Positions 18,588 through 27,130 of a stretch of 64,000 bases of DNA are shown in pieces; within the stretch, counting starts at the first letter, position 1, and every line of letters begins with the position of its first letter. Source of the DNA: Bacteroidota bacterium. GTDB taxonomy: Bacteria > Bacteroidota > Bacteroidia > Bacteroidales > Cfx3-03. Below the pieces are notes generated by a model. That model did no database searches, was not told where the DNA came from, and saw only the letters and a program-made list of their open reading frames with translations. The position numbers and the translations under genes are program-made. The stretch spans positions 348,595 to 412,594 of the forward strand of contig JACAUB010000001.1 in NCBI GenBank assembly GCA_013390605.1. Reading direction: 5' to 3'.

Positions 18588-19511
18588 ATGCCAATATACA
18601 AATCTATTAAGGTAATCATTCATTTCAGAAGTAGTATTATATTTCTTTCTATTTCAGGTTTTGTTTTTTTCGCGGTTTCATGCAAATTGACTCAGTCACG
18701 GCTTTGGAAGGCACAAGATGTTACTGCTGAACATCTTTTTACAAATAATTGCGAAGGTCCTGCTACGGATAAACGTGGAAATCTCTTTGTTGTAAATATG
18801 GAGAAAGATGGAACAGTCGCCTTGATCAGGATGAAAACGAAACCTCAGATTTTTATTAATCTTCCGGAAGGATGTATTGGAAATGGTATTCGGTTTAACA
18901 CTTCAGGTGAAATGTTTATTGCTGATTTTAAAGGACATAATGTTCTTAAGGTTGATGTTAAAACCCGAAAAATTAGTGTCTTGGTCCATTCGGATCAGTT
19001 TAATCAGCCCAATGATATAGCAATTAGTAACAGTGGAATTCTTTTTGCAAGTGATCCCAATTGGAGCAATAGTACTGGAGTTATCTGGAAAATAATGCCT
19101 GATGATCAGCTGGTAATGCTTGAGCAGAATATGGGAACAACTAATGGAATAGAAGTATCACCTGATGATAAACACTTGTATGTAAATGAAAGTGCTCAAC
19201 TGAAGATATGGATATACAATTTGGATGCGAATGGAAATGTTTCGGGTAAAAGACTTTTTTACCAATTCAAAGATTTTGGATTAGATGGAATGCGGTGTGA
19301 CCATAAAGGAAATCTTTATGTCGCCCGTTATGGAAAAGGGTGTATTGCGGTTTTAAGCCCTGAAGGTAAACTGATTCGTGAGGTTAAGACAAAAGGATTG
19401 AAAACTTCTAATGTAACCTTTGGAGGAAAGAATAATAAAACCATCTATGTTACCCTTCAGGATCGAGGTGCTATTGAATTTTTTCTTAATGATATTCGTG
19501 GTGCACGATAA
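18588..19511 (+). CDS. SMP-30/gluconolactonase-like lipoprotein
   Basis: A 307-aa protein. The hydrophobic N-terminus (residues 15-31) ends in FAVSC, so Cys32 looks like a lipobox cysteine and the protein is likely a membrane-anchored lipoprotein. The rest is a six-bladed SMP-30/gluconolactonase/LRE-like propeller: EGPATDKRGNLFVVNMEKDG, GNGIRFNTSGEMFIADFKGH, QPNDIAISNSGILFASDPNW, TNGIEVSPDDKHLYVNES, LDGMRCDHKGNLYVARYGKG. The blade residues that bind the divalent metal (Glu, Asn, Asp in EGP, QPND and LDGM) are retained, so lactonase-type hydrolysis is possible. The substrate is unknown. Confidence 0.83.
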   Translation: MPIYKSIKVIIHFRSSIIFLSISGFVFFAVSCKLTQSRLWKAQDVTAEHLFTNNCEGPATDKRGNLFVVNMEKDGTVALIRMKTKPQIFINLPEGCIGNGIRFNTSGEMFIADFKGHNVLKVDVKTRKISVLVHSDQFNQPNDIAISNSGILFASDPNWSNSTGVIWKIMPDDQLVMLEQNMGTTNGIEVSPDDKHLYVNESAQLKIWIYNLDANGNVSGKRLFYQFKDFGLDGMRCDHKGNLYVARYGKGCIAVLSPEGKLIREVKTKGLKTSNVTFGGKNNKTIYVTLQDRGAIEFFLNDIRGAR

Positions 19512-19568
19512 TATTGATGATAGATTATTTTTATTTTGATAAATAGTGAATTTTAGTCTACAATTGTC

Positions 19569-19576
19569 TATATTTG
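19569..19576 (+). promoter_or_regulatory. -7 element (TATATTTG) that decides the hybrid-kinase start
   Basis: TATATTTG overlaps the upstream in-frame TTG at 19574. If it is the -7 element, transcription starts near 19583 and only the ATG at 19601 can be used. Confidence 0.5.
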
Positions 19577-19600
19577 AGGAACGCTTCATTCTGTAAAAAA

Positions 19601-22600
19601 ATGAATTTCTTTTTAGAATGTTCTAAAACGGTTGTTTTGTTTTGTCTACTACTCTCTTTTAATGGTAGGACTCAAAATCTGATTGCTTTTAAAACTATTC
19701 TGCCTAATCAAAATGAGTATACTATTGATAGTTGGAATACTGAGAAGGGACTTCCTGTAAATGGTGTAAATGTTTTAGCACAAACACATGATGGATATCT
19801 TTGGCTAGGTACAGAGGAGGGTCTTATTCGTTATGATGGAAGCGATTTTGTTATCTATAATAGTAAAAATACTCCTGAATTTGAAGATAGTTTTATTACT
19901 AGTTTATTTTGTGGGTTTGATGATATCCTTTGGATTGGAACACGGACGGGGAAACTTATAAAATACAATGGCCATAAGTTTTCTGAATATATTATCCCTG
20001 ATCTAAATAATAAGCAGATTAATTCGATCCTTACAGATAAGCAAGGATCTGTTTGGATTGGAGGCGCAGAAACAGGGTTAATTAAATTTGATGGGAAAAA
20101 AAGAAAAGTATATTCTATACAGCAGGGGTTAATTGATAATCACATAAAGAGTCTATTTCAAGATCCTAACGGGAGTATCTGGATTGGAACTGTAAATGGA
20201 TTGTCGTTGTTCGAATCAGGAAAGTTTACTAATTATACTGTTTCTAATGGGCTGTCATTCAATTATATTAGATCAATTTGTGCTGCTCCAGATGGTAATG
20301 GCGTTTGGATTGGAACAAATGGCGGTGGTATTACTATTGCGAAAAAAATACCGGATTCAAAGAAAATTTCATTAGTCCCTTTTGAATTGAACCGGCAACT
20401 TCCTAATAACTCAATATCAAGTTTAATTAGTGATAAAGAATCCGTTTGGATAGGAATGTATGGTGGAGGTGTTGCTTGTTATCACCCGCAAACTCATCTG
20501 TTATCAGCTTTGAATTCTAAAAAGGGACTTATATCTGACCTTATTCTTAATCTGTTCAAGGATAAAGAGAAAAATATTTGGATTGGTGCTTTTGCAGGTG
20601 GAGTTTTTAAGTTGAAGAAAAAGAGCATTTTTATGCTTGATAAAAAGTCTGGGTTGGAATCAGACGTAATTCTTCCGGTATTATGTGATTCAAAAGGTAA
20701 TGTTTGGATAGGTACAGAAGAAAAGGGGTTGTATAAATATGCAAATGGAAAGCTAAAACATTTTGGAAGAGCGCAAGGTTTATCAAATGACATCATCCTT
20801 TCAATTGGCGAAGGAGATAATGGTATTATTTGGGTAGGAACCTCTGGTGGAGGATTGAACAAGATTGATGGAAATCAGATTACAGTTATCAAAGACTTTT
20901 CAAAACAACGTAAAATTGTTTCGGCTATTCTAAATGATCCAGAAAAGGGTGTATGGGTTGGAACAGATGGGGGAGGCCTTAATTATTTAAAGCATGATAC
21001 ATTGCATCCTGTTTTTGGGGGGACTGAACTTCAGACGCAAAAGATCTTTTCTCTTCTAAAACAGCATGAAAAATTTTGGATTGGTACGGATGGCAATGGA
21101 TTACAATATATTGAGAGGGGGAAACATTATTCTATTTCCGAAAAGACAGGGTTAAAAGCTAGAACTATTTTATCTCTATTGCCTGATGCTGACGGTGGAT
21201 TGTGGATTGCAACAATTGGTTCAGGATTAAATTATTATCGGGATGGAAAAGTGACAACTATCACTTCCAAACATGGTATTTTCGATGATAATATTATGCA
21301 GTTATTGCCTGATAATTTTGGTTTTCTTTGGATGGGGTCTAATAACGGAATCGCTAAAGTTAGTTTTAAAGAACTACGAGATTTCGTAAATGGAACCATT
21401 ACGTCTGTTCACTCAAAAGTCTATGGTGTAGCTGAAGGCATGAATACAAAAGAGTGCAATGGTGGTGCTTTGCCACCTGGATGTATAACGCCTGATGGAA
21501 TTTTGTGCTTTCCAACAGCTAAAGGTCTGGCTATGTTTGATCCTAAGACAATGGATATTGGCTATTCAACGTTTTTGGTTAAAATTGATAAAGTATTAGT
21601 TAATAATAGGGAAGAAGGAGTCGATAAACCACTTAAATTAAACTCTAATTTAAACTATCTGGAGATACATTATGCCGCAATTACATTTACTGATCCGAAT
21701 AAAATAACATATCAATATAAGCTCCAGGGATTTGATAAAGAATGGCAGTCGGTTGGAAATAGGCGTATAGCTTATTTTACCAATCTTGCACCGGGTAATT
21801 ATTCTTTTAAAGTAAGAGCAAGCAGAAGTGATGGAGAATGGACTGAATCAAAAGATAGTTTTGATTTCTATGTTCCGCGTCCTTTTTACCGTTCGGTTTG
21901 GTTTTACAGTTCTGTAGGTCTGTTGATTATTTTGATTGCTTTTGGTGTTGCTAATTATCGCATCAGAATTCAAAAAGGAAAAGAACTTGAACATTTGGTT
22001 GAGGAACGTACTTTTGAACTGCAGCAAGAGATAAAAGGACGAGAAAAGCTTAGTGCGGCTTTACTGATTGCTAAAGAAGCAGCAGAGGAGTCAAGTGAGT
22101 TGAAGTCAGCACTTCTGGCTAATATGAGTCATGAACTTCGAACGCCAATGAATGGTATATTAGGCTTTTCAGAACTACTTCGCGATAATCTTTCTAATGA
22201 AAGTGATAGAGAAATGGCAAACCATATCTGTAAATCAGGTGAAAGATTAATGTACACTCTTAATACAGTACTTGATTTGGCGATGCTTGAAAGCGGTAAT
22301 CTTGAAATTGTTAATCGAGATTTTGCTTTGAAGGATGCGATAATGACAATAACTCAACCCTATCTTGGTTATATACAATCAAAAAATATCAGATTACAAC
22401 TTGAAGTCTCTGATTCATTGCATGTAAATGCCGATCGAAAAATTATTGAACGAATTGTTAATTCTCTATTCGATAATGCTATTAAATTTACAAAAGCAGG
22501 GACTATATCAATTTTTGCAAAAGACTTTTTTGAAAACGGTAAACGATGGATTTCAATATCTGTTAATGATACAGGGATAGGAATTCCTGAAGATAAGTAT

Positions 22601-23215
22601 CAGATTATCTTTAAAGAATTTAGACAAGTAAGTGAAGGATATGGTCGTAGTCAGGAAGGAACAGGGCTGGGACTATCGTTAGGTTTAAAAATGGCTCGAC
22701 TTATTGGCGGAAAGATTCTATTAAGTAGTGAGCTTAATAAAGGATCATCTTTTGAGCTGATATTCCCTGATTCTCATCAATTGTTAGAAGTTAGTATTGA
22801 AAAAAAAGATCTTATTGATTCAATTGATGCGCCGAAAGTTCTAAATAATGGACTTTTTACAGTATTAGTTGTAGAAGATAATGAGATTAATGTTGAGTTA
22901 ATTCTTAATTATATATCCGATAGTTTCACTGTTGTAGTTGCTCGTAATGGATACGAAGCTGTAAATATGGCATCTAATCAATTTTTTCAGCTTATTTTGA
23001 TGGATATCAATTTAGGTCCCGGAATGAATGGAATAGAAGCTATTGGGGAGATCAAGAAACTCGATAGATACATTCATGTTCCTATAATTGCAGTCACAGG
23101 ATATTCAGACCAGATTCTTCATATGAGTGATTATGCTACTTTAATCGATGAAATAATTACTAAGCCTTTTAGTAAAAAAGAGCTCATGGATGTTATTAAT
23201 CGAACTATTCATTAA
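19601..23215 (+). CDS. Hybrid two-component sensor (reg_prop propeller, kinase, receiver)
   Basis: 1204 aa from the ATG at 19601; the in-frame TTG at 19574 overlaps a promoter box. A signal peptide (CSKTVVLFCLLLSFNG) is followed by about 600 residues of two-component-regulator propeller repeats (YLWLGTEEGLIRYDG, VWIGTNGGGITI, IWVGTSGGGLNKIDG). Then come a Y_Y_Y domain (YQYKLQGFDKEWQSVGNRR), a transmembrane helix (WFYSSVGLLIILIAFGVA), HisKA with NMSHELRTPMNGILGFSELL, HATPase_c (NDTGIGI, GTGLGLSLG) and a receiver domain (TVLVVEDNEIN, phosphoacceptor Asp in LILMDINLG). Bacteroides HTCS proteins end with an AraC HTH; this one stops after the receiver, so a downstream partner is needed. The ligand is probably periplasmic, often glycan-derived in homologues. 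Confidence 0.92.
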   Translation: MNFFLECSKTVVLFCLLLSFNGRTQNLIAFKTILPNQNEYTIDSWNTEKGLPVNGVNVLAQTHDGYLWLGTEEGLIRYDGSDFVIYNSKNTPEFEDSFITSLFCGFDDILWIGTRTGKLIKYNGHKFSEYIIPDLNNKQINSILTDKQGSVWIGGAETGLIKFDGKKRKVYSIQQGLIDNHIKSLFQDPNGSIWIGTVNGLSLFESGKFTNYTVSNGLSFNYIRSICAAPDGNGVWIGTNGGGITIAKKIPDSKKISLVPFELNRQLPNNSISSLISDKESVWIGMYGGGVACYHPQTHLLSALNSKKGLISDLILNLFKDKEKNIWIGAFAGGVFKLKKKSIFMLDKKSGLESDVILPVLCDSKGNVWIGTEEKGLYKYANGKLKHFGRAQGLSNDIILSIGEGDNGIIWVGTSGGGLNKIDGNQITVIKDFSKQRKIVSAILNDPEKGVWVGTDGGGLNYLKHDTLHPVFGGTELQTQKIFSLLKQHEKFWIGTDGNGLQYIERGKHYSISEKTGLKARTILSLLPDADGGLWIATIGSGLNYYRDGKVTTITSKHGIFDDNIMQLLPDNFGFLWMGSNNGIAKVSFKELRDFVNGTITSVHSKVYGVAEGMNTKECNGGALPPGCITPDGILCFPTAKGLAMFDPKTMDIGYSTFLVKIDKVLVNNREEGVDKPLKLNSNLNYLEIHYAAITFTDPNKITYQYKLQGFDKEWQSVGNRRIAYFTNLAPGNYSFKVRASRSDGEWTESKDSFDFYVPRPFYRSVWFYSSVGLLIILIAFGVANYRIRIQKGKELEHLVEERTFELQQEIKGREKLSAALLIAKEAAEESSELKSALLANMSHELRTPMNGILGFSELLRDNLSNESDREMANHICKSGERLMYTLNTVLDLAMLESGNLEIVNRDFALKDAIMTITQPYLGYIQSKNIRLQLEVSDSLHVNADRKIIERIVNSLFDNAIKFTKAGTISIFAKDFFENGKRWISISVNDTGIGIPEDKYQIIFKEFRQVSEGYGRSQEGTGLGLSLGLKMARLIGGKILLSSELNKGSSFELIFPDSHQLLEVSIEKKDLIDSIDAPKVLNNGLFTVLVVEDNEINVELILNYISDSFTVVVARNGYEAVNMASNQFFQLILMDINLGPGMNGIEAIGEIKKLDRYIHVPIIAVTGYSDQILHMSDYATLIDEIITKPFSKKELMDVINRTIH

Positions 23216-23547
23216 TTAAACGATTATCGATTTTTCTAACTGCTTTTATCTAAGGAGGTATCTGATTATTTAAAAAAATAAAATATTACTAATTTTGTTT
23301 TAGTATGTACGAATCATTTTACGTTTCATGTTCTACAATAATGCAGTATTAATTTACAAAACAACTGTTTAAATTTATAAATGGTTCGTTTATTGTGGAA
23401 TATGATATGCTATAAGCTGAACTCCAAATGATGTTTTGCAATAAAATTAGCTAAACTGATTAGTATTGTGATTTAATAATATCTAGGAGCGATTGATTAA
23501 GATTAAACATTGTTTCTAATTTTTGTATAAGAAAATGATACATTGAG
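23216..23547. other. Non-coding AT-rich gap
   Basis: No coding frame, repeat or hairpin of note. A TAATTTTG box at 23290-23297 fits the -7 consensus, and a TAATTTTTG variant lies about 30 bases before the next start. Either may drive the kinase at 23548. Confidence 0.4.
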
Positions 23548-25038
23548 ATGAAGTATACACCACATGCTGATTTGCTAAACCTACTAACGGAGAAAAGTAA
23601 GGAGGCTTATTTATTTATCAAGGGAAGTGAAATTAGTTACTATAATTCATCTGCAGAGTGTATTTTGACTAATTATTTTTCAGATCAAAATTCTAATTAT
23701 TTAGTTGGATACAATGATGGTTTATTAATTATTTCTACATCTAATGCCGATTTGAATTTATGTATTCCATTTAATAGAACTTCTATTATTTCGAACCTCG
23801 AAAGAGCAGGAAAAAAATATTGTATTATTGATGGCATAGAAGCAGAGAAGATATACGTTGATGGAGAAGAAACACTCATTCGATTAAATGAGATAAGGTC
23901 GATCATCAGTTCTGATTCTAAAGTCGATCAATTTTACTATAATTTGTTTAATACGATTAGCGAAGGTATTTTTATTTATAGCAGGGATGATAAGATATTA
24001 GAGGCAAATGAAGGTGCTGTTCAGATGTTAGGTTACTCAAGAGATCTTTTGCTTGGAAAGAATTTTATTGAGTTAGGAGCCGGTAATATTAATGACCTGG
24101 ATTATATTAATAATTGTATTCAGAATGCATTTTGTTCACAGCCCCAACAGTTTGAATATTGGTCACAACGAAGTAATGGCGATGTCTTTCCTTTAGATGT
24201 ACGTCTGTATAAGTCAGTTTATTTTGGGAATGATGTATTGATTATTTTGGCGACAGATATAGCAGAACGTAAACGTTCGGAGGCTCAGATAGAGGCATAT
24301 ACTTTACAGTTGCAAGAAGTTAATGCCACTCGTGATAAATACTACTCCATTATCGCTCATGATCTTCGTAGTTCTTTTAGTAGTATTCTGGGGCTCTCGG
24401 AATTATTAACAGAAGATTGGGCAGAGCTTGAAGAATCCCGGAAACAGTTATTTTCCCGAAATATATTTATTGCAGCCGATAACTCGTATAAATTATTACA
24501 GAATCTATTGGATTGGGCAAAACATCAATCAGGTGTATTCGAATTTGAACCAGTTTCTTTTGATCTTGTAGGGTCTATTAATGAAATCAACTCTCTCTAT
24601 CGTTTACAGGCACTTCGAAAAGATATTAAGTTGATTTCCGAAATTGAAGGGCAGGCAATTGTCTTTGCTGATCTGAATATGGTTCAATCTGTTTTACGAA
24701 ACCTTATCTCGAATGCCATTAAGTTTTCTCCATTTGGAGGAACAATTGTAATTTCTGCTCAAGATTATACTTCTGACATAAATCGTGAAATGTTAGCTGT
24801 AAGCATCATGGATGAAGGCGTTGGAATCAGTAAAGACCGATTACTTCATCTCTTTGAACCACAGCATATCGCAACAACTATTGGGACTGATAATGAAATA
24901 GGAACAGGTTTAGGTTTATTGCTTTGTAAAGAGATGGCTGAACAAAATCAAGGTAGGCTATGGGTTAAGAGTGTTGAAAATGAAGGTAGTATATTCACTT
25001 TTACTATCCCCAAAGTGCCACTAAAGGCAAATAATTAA
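23548..25038 (+). CDS. PAS sensor histidine kinase (soluble)
   Basis: A 496-aa protein without membrane segments. Residues 1-125 form a divergent N-terminal sensory region. A PAS domain lies at about 130-245 (IFIYSRDDKILEANEGAVQMLGYS, PAC ending DIAERKRSEAQ). HisKA follows with YYSIIAHDLRSSFSSILGLSELL, then HATPase_c with LRNLISNAIKFSPFGG, MDEGVGIS and GTGLGLLLCKEM. The kinase core is close to the minus-strand kinase at 13993-16137 (both IIAHDL and LLNWA/LLDWA). It lies directly after the hybrid kinase on the same strand but 332 bases away. No receiver or DNA-binding domain is nearby, so the output is unknown. Confidence 0.9.
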   Translation: MKYTPHADLLNLLTEKSKEAYLFIKGSEISYYNSSAECILTNYFSDQNSNYLVGYNDGLLIISTSNADLNLCIPFNRTSIISNLERAGKKYCIIDGIEAEKIYVDGEETLIRLNEIRSIISSDSKVDQFYYNLFNTISEGIFIYSRDDKILEANEGAVQMLGYSRDLLLGKNFIELGAGNINDLDYINNCIQNAFCSQPQQFEYWSQRSNGDVFPLDVRLYKSVYFGNDVLIILATDIAERKRSEAQIEAYTLQLQEVNATRDKYYSIIAHDLRSSFSSILGLSELLTEDWAELEESRKQLFSRNIFIAADNSYKLLQNLLDWAKHQSGVFEFEPVSFDLVGSINEINSLYRLQALRKDIKLISEIEGQAIVFADLNMVQSVLRNLISNAIKFSPFGGTIVISAQDYTSDINREMLAVSIMDEGVGISKDRLLHLFEPQHIATTIGTDNEIGTGLGLLLCKEMAEQNQGRLWVKSVENEGSIFTFTIPKVPLKANN

Positions 25039-25063
25039 AAGGTTATATTTAGTTGATGTGTTA

Positions 25064-25095
25064 TTGAAAGGGATATTCGTTTTTACGTACCTTTG
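25064..25095 (+). promoter_or_regulatory. Bacteroidota promoter (TTG, 21 bp, TACCTTTG) for purF
   Basis: TTG at 25064-25066 and TACCTTTG at 25088-25095 fit the primary sigma consensus. The -7 box overlaps an upstream in-frame TTG codon (25093), so the true start must be the ATG at 25129. Confidence 0.7.
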
Positions 25096-25128
25096 CACCT
25101 TCAAAACTACACCCTATCAACGTTCTCT

Positions 25129-27030
25129 ATGAGTGATCAAATTAAGCATGAATGTGGTATAGCCTTGGTCAGATTGTTAAAGCCGCTAGAATATTATGTG
25201 GTAAAATATGGCTCTGCCTTCTGGGGATTAAATAAGGTCCATCTGTTGATGGAAAAGCAGCATAATCGTGGGCAAGACGGTGCCGGTTTGGCAAACGTAA
25301 AGCTGGATATGCAGCCAGGTCAACGCTATATTAGTCGTTTACGTTCGAACTCAGCCTCACCAATTAAAGATATTTTCAAAACTGTTTTCGATAAATTTGA
25401 AGCAGTAAAAGCTGAAAATCCAGATCGTCTTAAAGATGTTCAATGGTTAAAGAACAATTTAGAGTTTACTGGTGAGGTCTTTCTTGGGCATCTTCGTTAC
25501 GGTACTTTTGGAAAGAACGATATTGAAAATTTACATCCCGTTATGCGGGAGAATAACTGGAAAACACGCAGTCTTGTTATTGCCGGAAACTTTAATATGA
25601 CTAATGTTGATGAGCTTTTTGATAAGTTGGTCGAATTAGGTCAGTATCCTGTTCAAACATCAGATACCATAACCATACTTGAAAAGATAGGTCATTTTCT
25701 GGATAAGGAAAATGAAATATCTTATCGTAAGTTAAAAGCTGAGGGATATGGAAAACGTGATAGTACAGAGAAAATTGCATCTGATTTGGATTTACGGATG
25801 GTGCTTCAGCGATCATCAGCAGCTTGGGATGGAGGGTATGCTATTGGAGGGATGTTGGGTCATGGAGATGCTTTTGTGTTGAGAGACCCTGCCGGAATTC
25901 GTCCTGCTTTCTATTATGCGGATGATGAAGTTGTTGTTGCAGCGTCTGAACGTCCGGTTATCCAAACCACATTAAATGTTCCTTTCGAATCAGTAAAAGA
26001 AGTACAACCCGGTTATGCCCTCATCATAAAAAAAGATGGCACATATTCAGAGGTGAAATGCAAAGAACCTACTGCACGAAGAAGCTGTTCGTTCGAACGT
26101 ATTTATTTCTCACGTGGTACTGATGTCGAAATATACCGCGAGCGTAAAGCTTTAGGACGATTGCTGACACCTTCGATTCTGAAAGCTGTTGACCATGATC
26201 TTAAGAATACAGTTTTTTCGTATATCCCTAATACAGCTGTAGATGCATATTATGGCATGATGGAAGAACTTTATCGATTTTGTGATGAAATAAAGAAAGA
26301 CCATATTCTTGAGGCTTCTGGTAATCTAACAGTAGAGAAACTTGACGAAATATTTAAGTTAACTCCTCGTGTTGAAAAGGTAGCAGTTAAAGATATTAAG
26401 ATGCGAACCTTTATCACAGAAGATACCAAGCGTGATGATTTGGTTGGCCATGTATATGACATTACTTATGGTACCATTCGTGCAGGTATTGATAATCTGG
26501 TAGTACTCGATGATTCTATCGTTCGTGGTACGACTTTAAAACAGAGTATTATCCGCATTCTTGATCGGTTAGGTCCTAAAAAAATAGTTGTGGCCTCGTC
26601 TGCTCCACAGATTCGTTACCCTGACTGCTACGGAATTGATATGGCCAAAATATCCGACTTTATTGTCTTTCAAGCCGCCATTGCTCTCTTAAAGCAAACA
26701 AAACAGGAGAGTGTAATCAATGAAGTTTATCGAAAGTGCAAGGCTCAAGAAAACCTGCCAAAGGAGAAAATTGTAAACTATGTTAAAGACATATATGCCC
26801 CTTTTACCGATGAACAAATATCAGAGAAAGTATCTGAGCTAGTCACCCCTTCTGGTATCAATGCAAAAGTGCAGGTAGTTTATCAGAGCATAGCCAATTT
26901 ACATACAGCAATCCCCGGACATCGTGGGGATTGGTATTTTACCGGGAATTATCCAACTCCAGGTGGAAATAAAGTAGTGAATAAAACTTTCATTAACTAC
27001 ATTGAAGGTAGAAACGAACGCGCTTATTAA
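25129..27030 (+). CDS. purF: Amidophosphoribosyltransferase (long Bacteroidota form)
   Basis: 633 aa from ATG 25129. It catalyses the first committed step of purine synthesis, PRPP plus glutamine to phosphoribosylamine. A short propeptide (MSDQIKHE) precedes Cys9, the Ntn-type glutaminase nucleophile, in CGIALVRLL. Then come HNRGQDGAG and the glutaminase fold. The PRTase half carries the PRPP loop VLDDSIVRGTT and APQIRYPDCYGID. It is longer than the roughly 500-aa E. coli enzyme because of insertions (for example the helical stretch around 390-430) and a C-terminal extension ending PTPGGNKVVNKTF; long forms occur in Bacteroidota. It is monocistronic, with its own promoter and terminator. Confidence 0.95.
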   Translation: MSDQIKHECGIALVRLLKPLEYYVVKYGSAFWGLNKVHLLMEKQHNRGQDGAGLANVKLDMQPGQRYISRLRSNSASPIKDIFKTVFDKFEAVKAENPDRLKDVQWLKNNLEFTGEVFLGHLRYGTFGKNDIENLHPVMRENNWKTRSLVIAGNFNMTNVDELFDKLVELGQYPVQTSDTITILEKIGHFLDKENEISYRKLKAEGYGKRDSTEKIASDLDLRMVLQRSSAAWDGGYAIGGMLGHGDAFVLRDPAGIRPAFYYADDEVVVAASERPVIQTTLNVPFESVKEVQPGYALIIKKDGTYSEVKCKEPTARRSCSFERIYFSRGTDVEIYRERKALGRLLTPSILKAVDHDLKNTVFSYIPNTAVDAYYGMMEELYRFCDEIKKDHILEASGNLTVEKLDEIFKLTPRVEKVAVKDIKMRTFITEDTKRDDLVGHVYDITYGTIRAGIDNLVVLDDSIVRGTTLKQSIIRILDRLGPKKIVVASSAPQIRYPDCYGIDMAKISDFIVFQAAIALLKQTKQESVINEVYRKCKAQENLPKEKIVNYVKDIYAPFTDEQISEKVSELVTPSGINAKVQVVYQSIANLHTAIPGHRGDWYFTGNYPTPGGNKVVNKTFINYIEGRNERAY

Positions 27031-27046
27031 GAATGAGCAATAAGAC

Positions 27047-27080
27047 AAACGGCTTCAGTTAAAACTGAGGCCGTTTTTGG
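27047..27080 (+). terminator. Rho-independent terminator of purF
   Basis: A 14-bp stem with one G-U pair (AAACGGCTTCAGTT / AACTGAGGCCGTTT) and a 2-base loop, followed by TTGGTTT, 17 bases past the stop codon. It may also stop the convergent kinase transcript. Confidence 0.85.
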
Positions 27081-27130
27081 TTTAAGTAAATAGGGGATTT
27101 GGCTACCGCCAGTTTTAATATCCTTATGAC

